Part shown: piece by piece, positions 22,860 to 33,900 of the stretch
Position numbering within the stretch: the first letter of the stretch is position 1
Layout of the letters: the number at the start of each line of letters is the position of its first letter
Source: Microplitis mediator
Taxonomy: Eukaryota > Arthropoda > Insecta > Hymenoptera > Braconidae
Reading direction: 5' to 3'
Assembly (NCBI RefSeq): GCF_029852145.1
Contig: NC_079969.1
Span: 12,494,465 to 12,558,464 of the forward strand
Length of the DNA: 64,000 nt
Notes under the pieces: generated by a model
The model's input: the letters and a program-made list of their open reading frames with translations, nothing else
The model's database searches: none
Told to the model about the DNA's origin: nothing
Program-made: the position numbers and the translations under genes

Positions 22860-24633
22860 CCCTGATTAAGAAAAGCGATTTGGAATGATTAAAAAAAATT
22901 TTTTTCAATACTTTTTAATTCTTTCATAAACTTCAAACATTTCTAATTATTAAGCAATAAATCAATTCGAAAAGTTCCAAATCACTCGTTATTCAATAAT
23001 ATGGGGAAATTGTAAGTTATTCACTTTTCTGAATACAGCACAATAATTTTTTATCACTAAATAATAGTCGGATTTTCTAAATGTTGAAAGACTTAGGACG
23101 ATTCGAAAATATAAAGTTTTTTTCAAATACTCTTAAATACTTTATAATCACTTAATAATAATTGAATTCCATTTTATACGGAGATCCAGAAGAATTGAAA
23201 AACGTTACAATTTTCAAATACTTTGAAATTTTTGTTTAATAGCTATAAATAATACTAAAATTTCGATTCATGAAGAGATTTAGAAAAATGCAAAAATACT
23301 CTATTTTTTTTAATACTTCAAAATACTTTTCAATCACTAAAAAATACCTGAACCCCATTTTTTAGGGAGATTTGGAACGGTTTGAAATTATTGAAGTTGT
23401 AAAATGCTTTCCAGCTTTTTTCAATCACTAAATAATACACAGTTGGAAATTATTTGTCAAATTTAACACAAACTGTCGGTTTCAAACGGTCTACATAAAT
23501 CTTTGCGTTTATGTTCAATAATTAAACACGTAGAATCTGTTGTTTTGATATTTTTTCTATGTAAATGTACTCTCTTAAATTGAATCAGTAAAAATGTTAC
23601 TGATTTTTCCAGTAGTTACAAAATTTACTGAAAGATCATTGCTCGAAAATTTGATGATTTTTGGCCTGTCAAAATTTTATTGTTGATTCGATCGAAATAC
23701 TGAAGGTTCATGGCACGTAGAAACATATATAAAAGAAACTGCAACTTGAATCAAATCAATCGGACGATTTGTCTTCGAGTTATAATTGCAGCACTTTTGA
23801 AAAATGTTTTTTCGAGAACCGATAAGCGGCCGCTCTTCAGAAGGCTGTAACTCAAAAAAACTATTCGAGATATGCACTTTAAATTTTAGTATGTTATTTT
23901 TGAAGGTATAGACTGTCGAAGTATGCAAAAAAAATGGATTTTTTCAAAATTTCATACTAGAGGTCCCCCTTAATGCTCCAGCGAAAAATGACTTTTGTCT
24001 GTCGACTTTATTGATATTCCTGAGTTTAAAAACCTGAAGTATTTAAAAAATAAGTCTTTAAAACAACATATGTGTAGTATTTATTCATTAACGAAAGACA
24101 TTCTTATGTATTTCAAATATTATCGTCATTGACAAGTGATATAGAATTGTCTTATGTAGTATAAGAAAAGTTATATTAAACTATAACCATTTTTACAATT
24201 TTTTTGTATCCCTGATTAAGAAAAATGATTTAAAATCATCCAAAACAATTTGAATCGATTAATATATAGGTACGCACTTAGCATGGGTTAATAGTATATT
24301 GCATACCGAGGCCAATAAAATAAGAAAAGTCTTAGATTACATGTAATTGTTGGCCGAGGCAAAGCCGGGCCTGACAAACATGTGGTCTGAGGCTTTCCTT
24401 TCTACTGGCCAAGGTGTGTATACGATTTTTCTGCTCGACGGAGCCGGAAAGATGCAACTTCGTCTTGTCCTTTTAAAAGACATCTTAAAGTTGTATCTGT
24501 GCTACTTGGGTTTCAATCACTAAAAAATGTATTAATCACTTTAAATACTTTTGTAATTGTGTTGAAAATTTCGAAAGATTAAAAAATATTCAAGTTTTTT
24601 TAAAACCTTTATTAATTACTTTTTTAATCAGGG
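22860..24633. mobile_element. CCCTGATTAAG-ended, TA-flanked element
   Basis: Left CCCTGATTAAGAAAA, right TTTTTAATCAGGG, TA outside both. The interior repeats (T)AATACTTTTTAATCAC, CACTAAATAATA and GAGATTTAGAA variants. It starts about 380 bp upstream of the SAPCD2 ATG (22479, minus strand) and holds a fragment of the CTTCG-stem family at 24289-24460. The same family makes the outer shell at 34395-39196. Confidence 0.65.
24289..24460. repeat. Truncated copy of the 9547 element left end
   Basis: ATAGTATATTGCATACCGAG is followed by the stem GATTACATGTAATTGTTGGC...ACAAACATGTGGTCTGAGGC and CTGCTCGACGGAGCCGGAAA, closely following 9590-9710. The right half is missing. Confidence 0.6.
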
Positions 24634-24848
24634 TAATGTGGCAATATTACATACCACTGTTGTCATTAATGACCATTTTTTTGTTCTTCAAATGATGACC
24701 CTAGAACCCCTAGAATGATAGATGTTTGCATTCTAAGGTCTAGGATTATCGTTTCAAGAATAGGGCTCATGTAAATACAATTAGCCTTTTATTTCAGCCG
24801 CATTCATGACAAAATTCGCTAGGGACGTGAGGGTACGTATGGACATAA

Positions 24849-25031
24849 TCCTGAAGTTAGCAGACACTTAAAATTTTCGGATTTTTTTTTTTTTTCAACA
24901 AATAAATTGCAAAGAAAAAAGAACTTAAAATGTACGCATGTAGAAAATTAAAAAAGCTATGAGTGCAATTTTTTAAATATTTTTTTTTTGTATATTTTCT
25001 TTTATAAAGAAAATAGATGTCGGTTAACTTC
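24849..25031. repeat. Short MITE, CCTGAAGTTAGC ends (copy 1)
   Basis: CCTGAAGTTAGCAGAC at left and GATGTCGGTTAACTTC at right. The interior (ATGTAGAAAATT, AGTGCAATTTTT) is shared with 26353-26547. Confidence 0.55.
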
Positions 25032-25080
25032 GCCTTGACAAAAAGAAACGATTCAATATGATTAGAAACGATTTAAGGTA

Positions 25081-26258
25081 AGGGGCCCAGTTTCTGACCT
25101 CTTTAGAGTGCCGGTTGGGGTTATACTATAGTAATTAATGCAAGATTTAATTTAATGAGAAAAAGAATAATTCTATCGACTAGTTTATGATTTGTCAAAT
25201 AAAGTCATGCGCGTAAAATAATTATTTCAATTGAATTAATAATTTAAATTGACGTTTTAAAAATTGACATTCAGAGACTTAGTTTCTGACCCTCAGAATT
25301 TGTCAGGTCGCAGTTTCTGACCCTCAAATTACACAAACCATGATTAGGTTATGAAGTACTTATCAAGTTTCAATAAACTAAAACTATTATTTAGATAAAT
25401 AAATTAAATGTTTATTATAACAAAAACATAATTTTTCCATATTTAAAATATAAATAATTAAAGCCACTTTAGCTAGCGTCTGTTCTCATTATTTTTCATC
25501 GTGGCTCGTCTTTTTTTTTCAAACTCTTGAATAAAAAAACAATGAAAAAATTTATTTTGTCATAATAAAAATATTATTCAACTAAAAGAGTCATAACAAT
25601 TTAAATATTATCGAAATTGACATTATTTTTACAATAATTTTATCACTCCAAGAATATATACTTTCAAGATCTAATTACTTATGATCTTTTATTTTTAAAA
25701 ATGAATATTAAATGTTAATTTATCACTGTGTTATGAATAATAGTAGAAAATAATTTAAAAAAATTATAAATATTGCTATTTTTACATTTTATAGACATGT
25801 AATTAAACAGATAATCTTGCTCGCAGTAAGTTATAATTTTAGGGTCAGCAACTTCACCATAGCTTTAAAATTGAGCATACTTATTGACCCTCAAATTTTA
25901 ACAACAAAACTAATTTTAATGTTTTATGAATGTATTAAAATAAATTTTAATTAAATATCGATCTATCCATCTATTTTTCGTTAAATTTTTTTACCTATAT
26001 GATAATTAGTGCACAAATTCAATCGCCGTACTTCTTAACGTAAACTGTTTAGACTCGACTTAAAAAATGGCTTCCTCTGCCACTTATGGCTAAAATATTT
26101 GTTTTTATTCAGTTAATATTTTCAATGTTTTTCAAATTGCCATTAATTAGTCTCAGAATAAATTACAATGAATTAAGAAAAAATTGTTTTTCTTTTTAAA
26201 ATTATAGTTTTTTAAGTAAGTAAGAAAAAAGTTGAAGAGGTCAGAAACTGGGTCTTTT
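25081..26258. mobile_element. AGGGGCCCAGTTTCTGACC-ended element
   Basis: AGGGGCCCAGTTTCTGACCT at left and GAGGTCAGAAACTGGGTC at right are inverse. TTTCTGACC and similar words recur inside (25290, 25315). The rest is AT-rich without a supported frame. A related element may span 3436-5559. Confidence 0.6.
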
Positions 26259-26352
26259 GTGAATCGTTTTGTTTAATCAGAGTAGTATCATGTATGGACA
26301 AATGTCAAAAAATCAAAACAACATCCATAACCTTTAACTATCATTAATATGA

Positions 26353-26547
26353 TCCTGAAGTTAACAGACAATTATAAATTTCCGGATTTATTTTTTTTCA
26401 TCAAGTCAATTACAAAAAAAAAACTAAAAATATGCACATGTAGAAAATTTAAAATACTCTAAGTGCAATTTTTCCAAATATTTTTTTTTTTTATAATTTG
26501 TTGTTTTTAAAAAAATTAATAAATTATTAGACGTCGGCTAACTTCAG
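26353..26547. repeat. Short MITE, CCTGAAGTTARC ends (copy 2)
   Basis: CCTGAAGTTAACAGACA at left, GACGTCGGCTAACTTCAG at right, same interior as the 24849 copy. The stretch 26548-27329 that follows shows no gene. Confidence 0.55.
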
Positions 26548-27394
26548 TATCATTCATTAATTAAGAGCATCGATTTTGCAAAAAATAAACATTTCTATGA
26601 ACAAAATTTTAATTCTTGTGAAAGGCTGAAGAATTGTTATTATGGATATGACAGATTCACGATAACGTGACAACGGTTATGTTTTCATTCCGTTTCCAAG
26701 ATCGTCGACTGATATTAATAAATCTTTAAATTTGATAGTAGCCCATAGTCGCATTATTTTTAACGTAAAAAAATAACTAAATGTACACATATTTGTGGTA
26801 AATATTTAATAAAATTTAATCAATATAAGAATTAAACTACCTTTCAACCAACTCTTTTTCGTTACCAATTGTACGTGATTCCTGACAACCCAGCCATCTC
26901 ATCAGCTGTATCGTGGAATTTCTGTTAATTCTTTTATGGCACAATATTGCACCCCGAACATCATTTGATAATCAGTTCATTTTATTTTTTAATTACAATA
27001 TTTTTTAATGGACACCTGTCAGTTTGTTATTTCGTTTTTTTGAATTTGGTCACTTTAGGTGATAGGTGGAAGGTCGATTTACTCTAACTGTGAATTGTCA
27101 TTAACTTGAAAACTCAAATTGGCGACGATCTGCGGCCAATGTATTAGACGGCAAAATGACTGCAAAAGTTAATGAGCAAGATTTGCGACTAAATGAAAAG
27201 CAAACTTTCGCTAGCGTTTGGTTATTCTATTGCCGCTTTTGGAAGATAAGTTGATGGAAAGTATTACTGGAACATTGCGAAAAAGTAACTGATGAAGTTG
27301 CTTTAAGTTTTACAAGAAGTTAGCGTCAACCCTGATAGCCACACTTTGCTCAGCAAGTTCTGCAGTGAAACATTGGGCGTGTTCGGCTGAACTA

Positions 27395-27895
27395 CCCTAA
27401 TAGCCACTTTGCATTGAAATTGACGGTAATTTAATGTTGAAATTACCTGAAATCTGCTGCCCGAATTTGCAGACAATTTCACAGCAAAAGTTGAAAATAA
27501 AAATTTGCGGTTAATTTTTCTTCAATTTTAAGGTAAACTTGTACGAAAAAAAACGGTCGGTAATGTTCATTCTTACCATTTCAAAAGGTAAGCAAATTTA
27601 TACATAAAATTGTCTACAAGTTGAGCGTAAAAATATACTTAACAATTTTTCAAGTCAAATTAACGATAAATTGACATAAAATTTACCTGAAAATTAAAGA
27701 CAACTTTTTTCTAGTCAACTTTTGAAGTGAATTTGCATTCTAATTCGGGCATTGAATTTACCTCAAATTCAATAGCAAGTTGCATACAACTTGTCGTAAA
27801 AAACGGAAAAATCCGAAGTTGACGGGAATTTGAAGAAAAATTCAACGAAACTTTTGTACAGTAAACTTTTGTTCAAGCAAACTGTGCTATTAGGG
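27395..27895. mobile_element. CCCTAATAGC-ended, TA-flanked element
   Basis: CCCTAATAGCCACTTTGC and GCAAACTGTGCTATTAGGG end the element; TA lies outside both. The interior is made of words such as AATTTGACGG, CAAGTTG, AAAGTTGAC. Its right 355 bp recur in reverse at 28221-28575. Confidence 0.7.
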
Positions 27896-28220
27896 TAAGT
27901 CCTGAGTAAACTTCCCTACAGTTTAGTAGGGTCCCTAAGAGGGATCCGAACGATAATGTTGCCAACGCAACGAATACAAACAAATTTAAAAGCAAAATTG
28001 GTCAATAACAAAATATATACATTCAATAGCTTATATTACACTAAATGAAGTACAAATCGAAATAAAAACTTTAGATTGATATAACACTCACACTTTAATA
28101 GTAAAATGTTATATTTGAACAAAAAAACAAATAGTATGAATGACAAACTCTTTAAAAGTATCTAAATTTCATTTTGCAAAAAAGATACAACCCTGATAGC
28201 CACACTCTGAATATAATTGC

Positions 28221-28575
28221 CCCTAATAGCACAGTTTGCTTTAGCAAAAGTTTACTTACAAAAGTTGTCTTGAATTTTTCGTCAAATTTCCGTCAACTTC
28301 GGATTTTTCCGTTTTTTACGACAATCTGTGTGTAACTTGTTATTCAATTTGACGTAAATTCACTACCCGAGTTAGAATGCAAATTTACTGCAAAAGTTAA
28401 CTAGAAAAAAGTTGTCTTTAATTTTCAGGCAAATTTTATGTCAATTTAGTGTTAATTTGACTTGAAAAATTGTATAGTATTTTTTTACCCTCAAATTGTA
28501 GACATTTTTATGCGTAAATTTGCTTACCTTCTGAAATGGTAAGAAAGGACATTACTGACTTTTTTTTCTAGTAAA
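28221..28575. repeat. Inverted partial copy of the 27395 element
   Basis: Starting CCCTAATAGCACAGTTTGCT, this is a close inverse copy of 27540-27895, sharing CCGTCAACTTCGGATTTTTC, GGTAAATTTTATGTC-like and GCTTACC-TGAAATGGTAAG motifs. It lacks the other terminus. A CCCTGATAGCCACAC end precedes it at 28191. Confidence 0.65.
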
Positions 28576-28596
28576 AATTTACCCTGATAGCCAAGT

Positions 28597-30654
28597 TGTT
28601 ATGTCCTCAGTCAAGGTTACTAGAATAGGTAACCTATTCTAGTAACCTTGTCCTCAGTGGCCTCAGGTGCCTCCACCTGTTAATTAATTAGTGAACTTGA
28701 GATCCATAAATAGGCGCGCATTTAAATTTCATTTGAAATTATATATTAATATCTTGCAACACTTATTGCGTCTTATCAATATTCAGTCAATAGTTTAAAT
28801 AATAAATCGTCGTGGCACATACTTATTAAATTATATATTTTGATTATAAGAAACTTTAAATAAATAGATAAATAAATCTTTTTTTTGTATTCAGCGAAAT
28901 ATAAATACAGTTTGAGTGGTACCCGATACTTAAAACCTAAACAAAACACACGCATAAAAATCATGAATAGGCCCTTGTTCTATAGTTAACAGTAAATATG
29001 GTTATAAACAAATGCATACTCTATAAACAAATAAGAAAAAGATATATTTAATCAATAAATGTTACTTATAAATGAAAACCATATCACAAGAACTCAACTA
29101 TTATTGTTAATATATATACATTAGGGTGAGCCAAAAAAACCAACCTATTGAATTTATGTCTTAAAAAGGACCTATATATCGAGAAAAAAATTCTCCCATT
29201 GGGCAAAATTTTTAGCTCAATTTTAAAAGGTGGCGGTAGCCATTTGAAATTTCCCATTTAAATAACATGCAGAAAAATTTTTTTTGATTAAAAATATTAT
29301 AACTTTTAAACCATGTGAGACAAAAATTCGGCTCTAGAATATTCTTGTAGGGCATTAAATTTCTTAAAAGAAACTCCTGGGAGTTGAATTTGTAAACTTG
29401 ATATTTTGTATACTAACAGGCTACCAAAGTCTAGAGTAAACAGAATCATACAAATTTAAGGCTTTATTTGGATTTTCCAAATACTTTTCTTTTGCTGTGA
29501 TCGATAACAAAATATTATTTGTTACAACGTGGATATTGTTGGTGATTTCATTGCACTACATGTAGAACAAATTTTCTCGTAATATTGATATTTTTAATAA
29601 TAAAGCCTTAAATTTGTATGATTCTGTTTACTCTAGACTTGGATGGCCTGTAAGTATACGAAATATCAAGTTTACAAATTCGACTCCCAGGACTTTTTTT
29701 AAAGAAATTTAATGCCTTACAAGAATATTCTAGAGCCGAATTTTTATCTCACACGGTTCAAAAGTTATAATATTTTTAATCAAAAAAAATTTTTTTGCAT
29801 GTTATTTAAATGGGAAATTTCAAATGGCTACCGCCACCTTTTAAGATTGAGCTAAAAATTTTGCCCAATGGGAGAATTTTTTTCTCGATATATAGGTCCT
29901 TTTTAAGACGTAAATTCGATAGGTTGATTTTTTTGGCTCACCCTAATATACATATTAAATAAAGAGTGACTCGTATAATAAATGAATTAATAGAAATATA
30001 GAAATATAGCATTAGAATAATTATAATGGTGTTTCATGATAAATAATAATGTCAATCGTATTGAATAATTAAATATAGAATAATTGACTAAAAGATTGTA
30101 TTTAAGTACAGGAAAATAGAATATAAATAATATAAGTAGTAAGTAAAATCATAGAACAGATAAATAAAGAACGTAGATGTGTAAACTCATATCTCATACG
30201 TGTATTAGTAGGAAGTATAAATGTATAAGTATATAATTAAAAAGAACGTTGATATGTATAAGTACATATATTGCATAAGTATGTGTGTGAGTATGAGAAT
30301 GGTGGGAGAAGTCGAAGAGTGGAGAGTCAGAGATCTCTTTGCGGGTGATGTAACTTCACTTCTCTCCGAGAACTATTGACGAGCACAACTTTTATTACTG
30401 ATCAAATCTTATCTACACTTTATAATAAAACTCAGTCTTCAGATAAAAGTTATTTTATCAATTACATCTATCCTTATCCATAATTTCATTATTTCATTAA
30501 ATAATAATCATAATCATAATCATCATCATCATCATAGTCAACAATAAATTTATCACTGTTTTCAAATTCAAAATTGGTCCCGCGTGACAACGAACTGCCC
30601 ACTGTCCAGGAGGTGGCGTCAGCTCCGATCCTAGTAACCTCCCAGGACATAACA
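28597..30654. mobile_element. Probable solo LTR, AAGT target duplication
   Basis: Begins TGTTATGTCC and ends GGACATAACA (TG...CA with short inverted ends), flanked by AAGT at 28593-28596 and 30655-30658. There is a TATA-like CATAAATAGG at 28705 and AATAAA-like signals. No internal coding region remains. Minus the nested hairpin (29124-29943) it would be about 1.24 kb. Orientation is not certain; a TIR DNA element with a 4-bp duplication is the alternative. The 30490-30540 part contains an (ATC)n tract. Confidence 0.6.
29124..29943. mobile_element. 820-bp TA-flanked hairpin element
   Basis: GGGTGAGCCAAAAAAACCAA and inverse at the ends, TA outside both. The two arms match through most of their length (GGTGGCGGTAGCCATTTGAA with its inverse, CCCATTTAAATAACATGC, CTCGATATATAGGTCC), so the transcript would fold on itself. 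No protein. Confidence 0.85.
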
Positions 30655-30931
30655 AAGTTGGCGTGAAACTCTTACAGCCGCAACCAAGGTTACTAGAATT
30701 CTAGTAACCTTGGGTATCACCACATACCAAATACAGCAGTAGCTTGAAGTTAACTTACGGTAGTTGCCGTTAAGGTGGCTATCAGGATCCTTACTTTTGT
30801 CCGCGATTATACGAACGTTTTTAACGTGATTATTTCGAGGTTAACCAAAGATAAACAATTGTCTTTGTTTGTTAATTTAAATTATGTAGTGTATAAAGTT
30901 ACTGAAAGTAAAAAAAAAAAGAAGTTAAAAC

Positions 30932-33900
30932 ATGATTGTCCCTCTTGCTCATCAAGTAAATGCTCAGCCTCGCACTACGGACATAATTATTGAAGAAAAT
31001 GTGTCTTTTTATCAAATGGGTCTCTCACAGTGCATATTAAACGGCTTAGTAACTTGCGGTTTTGAAAAACCTTCTCCTATTCAACTGAAAGCAATACCAC
31101 CGGGAAGATGTGGTTTCGGTAGTTACATTTGCCAAATAAAATTGTTTAATTTTTTATATAGTAATGGTTCTTAAAATTTTTTTAGATTTGCTTGTTCAAG
31201 CGAAATCAGGAACTGGCAAAACTGCTGTTTTTGGCATTATTGCTTTGGAAATGATTAATTACAATTATTCTTTTCATCAAGTTTTGATCTTAGTTCCTAC
31301 TCGAGAAATAGCTGTCCAAATATCTCATGTTTTGACTTCCATTGGTTCTCAAATAAAAGGTAAGAAAGTTGACATCTCGTCTACACTTAGAGAAATCAAA
31401 ATTAAATCCAAATAATTATTTCCCTTGTTACCCTAAGTACTCAGAATAAGTAATTTTTTTCTAAAATTAAATTTATAGTTCTTATTTTTAAGAAAACTTT
31501 TGCTTCACTTTAGTAATAAATTTCTAGAAGCATCAATTACTTGAAGCAAGCAATGATTCCTTCAATTTAGTTGATACCTTCTCAAGTTTATCACAATTGA
31601 AAGCTTCAATAAAGTGTTACATTCTGGGGTATTACCCCAGGTTGATTAAAAATATAAACCAATTTATATTATTAATTTAAATGTTCAGGTTTAACATCAT
31701 TAGGGTATCTATAGACCCCAGGCGACAATTTCGAATTAAATGACATATTTTTGATGATATATTAACCAGGATATATTACATATTTTTTCGGCCATAATTT
31801 TATAAAAAAGTACTAAAATCTTGGATAAAACAGCGATTTTTCAAATTTTGAGATCTTTAATTGGATTCATCCCAAAATCTACTAGTTCTACGGTAGTGGC
31901 TTACATAACTTCTTTTGTAGGGAATCGAATTCCCTACAAGAAAAGTCCCGTACATTTTTGTGGTAAACTTAGTAGTTTGTGAGTAAAGTAAAAAAAACCA
32001 TGAAACTCGAGAAAAAATTAACTTTAAAATTTTTTATCGGTGAGGCCACAAAAAATGGGCATTTTCTGGTTTTTTAGTCAACTCATCTCTACTTTGCACT
32101 TATTGATGGAAAGGTCAATGTTGCCAGGTAATTTTACAGCTTAATGTACCCCCAAAAACCCTGGAAATTTTCAAATTGATCCATTGAACCGTTTGTCCGG
32201 TCCGATTGCTCAATGTTTTGCAAAACAATTAAAGGAACAAGTTTTGTTCCTTAAATTGTGTAATCGTTATCAAAATGAAAAAATTAATTTTTTTTGGATT
32301 TTCTTTAATTTTTGCGTTAGTTATTCAGTAAATGTGAGGTAAAGAGAAAAAAAAAAAAATTTCCAAAAAAACGAAAAAAAAAACAAGAATTTTTTTACTT
32401 TTTTTTTACGTTTTACTCGGGGTTTTTTAACTTCTCGCTAAGAAATCGAACGATTTTCGAAAAATTGGGAAGTTATTGTTTTCACCCCGATTTGCGAAAA
32501 TCGAAATTTCATCGGATGTCGACGTTTTGAGGTCCTAGGAAGCTATTCTGACTATTTTCAGAATGATGTCCGAGTGTCTGTATGTACGTGTGTGTGTGTG
32601 TGACCGGTCTATAACTTTTTAACTAATGAACCGATTTGGATGGTTAAGGCGGCAATCGAAAGAGCTTGTTGGCCATCAACTTTTCTGGAAATTTCAGATC
32701 ATTTGATCAAGTAGACTCGAAAATATTGGCGAATTACGGAAAAAAAATTTTTTTTTTTTTTTAGTTTTTTATTGATTTCTCAGAAACGACTTGAACGATC
32801 GACTTTAAAATCTAATCAGCTCTAGAACTTAATAAAAAGCGTCGATTGCCGCCCTAGCAATCTCAATCGGATAATTCGTTCGAGAGTTATCGTGGGAGAA
32901 AGAAATGATAAAAAATTGTTTTTTGCGAATATCTTTGAAACGACTCAACCAAACAATTTTAAAATCTGATCAGCTCTAGAACTCGATAAAACACGTCGAT
33001 TGCCGCCTCAACCATCGAATCGGTCAATTCGTTCGTGAGATATCATGGGAGAAAGAAATGCTAAAAAACGGTTTTTTTCGAAAACAATGGGATACAAAAG
33101 TATTTTCGAGAATTTTCGTATGCTCGAAAATGTACTCACAACAATGTTTTCGAGCTCAAAGAGCTCGGAAACAGCGGGAAGTTTTGAGGCTGGCCCGCAG
33201 GGTCAACCGATAGACAGATTTTTTTTTTTTCGTTTTTTTGGAAAATTTTTTTTTTTCTCTTTACCTCACATTTGCTGAATAACTAACGCAAAAATGAAAG
33301 AAAATAAAAAAAAATTGATTTTTTCATATTGATAACGATTACACAAATTAAGGAACAAAACTTGTTCCTTTAATTGTTTCGTAAAACTTTGAGCAATCGG
33401 ACCGGACAAACGGTTCAATGGATCAATCTGAAAATTTCCAGGGTTCTTGGGGGTACATTAAGCTGGAAAATTACCTGGCAACATTGAATTTTCCATCAAT
33501 AAGTGCAAAGTAGCGATGAGTTGACTAAAAAACCAGAAAATGGCCATTTTTTGTGAGTTTTTCAAATTGATGTTAAGGATAAAAATAATTCAAAAAAAAA
33601 AAAAAATCGAAAATGGAGCTTGTAGGGAATTTATTTAAGTTTCTCAAACTCTCCTTTAAATTACTGTACGAATATTAGTTGCTGAGATATCGATAATCAA
33701 AGACAAAATGATCCTTTTTCATTTGAAGGCTGATATCTCAGCAGCAAACTGTTGTACAGAGAAACAAAAAAAGCAAATTGTAGCCGATTAAATTTCCTAA
33801 ACGAGCCATGAATTAGTTTTTTCGAAAAAAATTTTCCCGGCCCCGTAGACCTAAAAAACAAAACTAAAAAATTTGGATAAATTTTGTCTCGACCTTTTTC

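Larger units (their letters stand above)
28582..30788. mobile_element. CCCTGATAGCC-ended element interrupted by an LTR
   Basis: CCCTGATAGCC at 28582 pairs with GGCTATCAGG at 30778-30787. Removing 28597-30654 plus one AAGT leaves a compact element of about 150 bp that contains the 30-bp palindrome at 30684-30713. It ends about 145 bp before the Gemin3 start codon. Confidence 0.6.
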
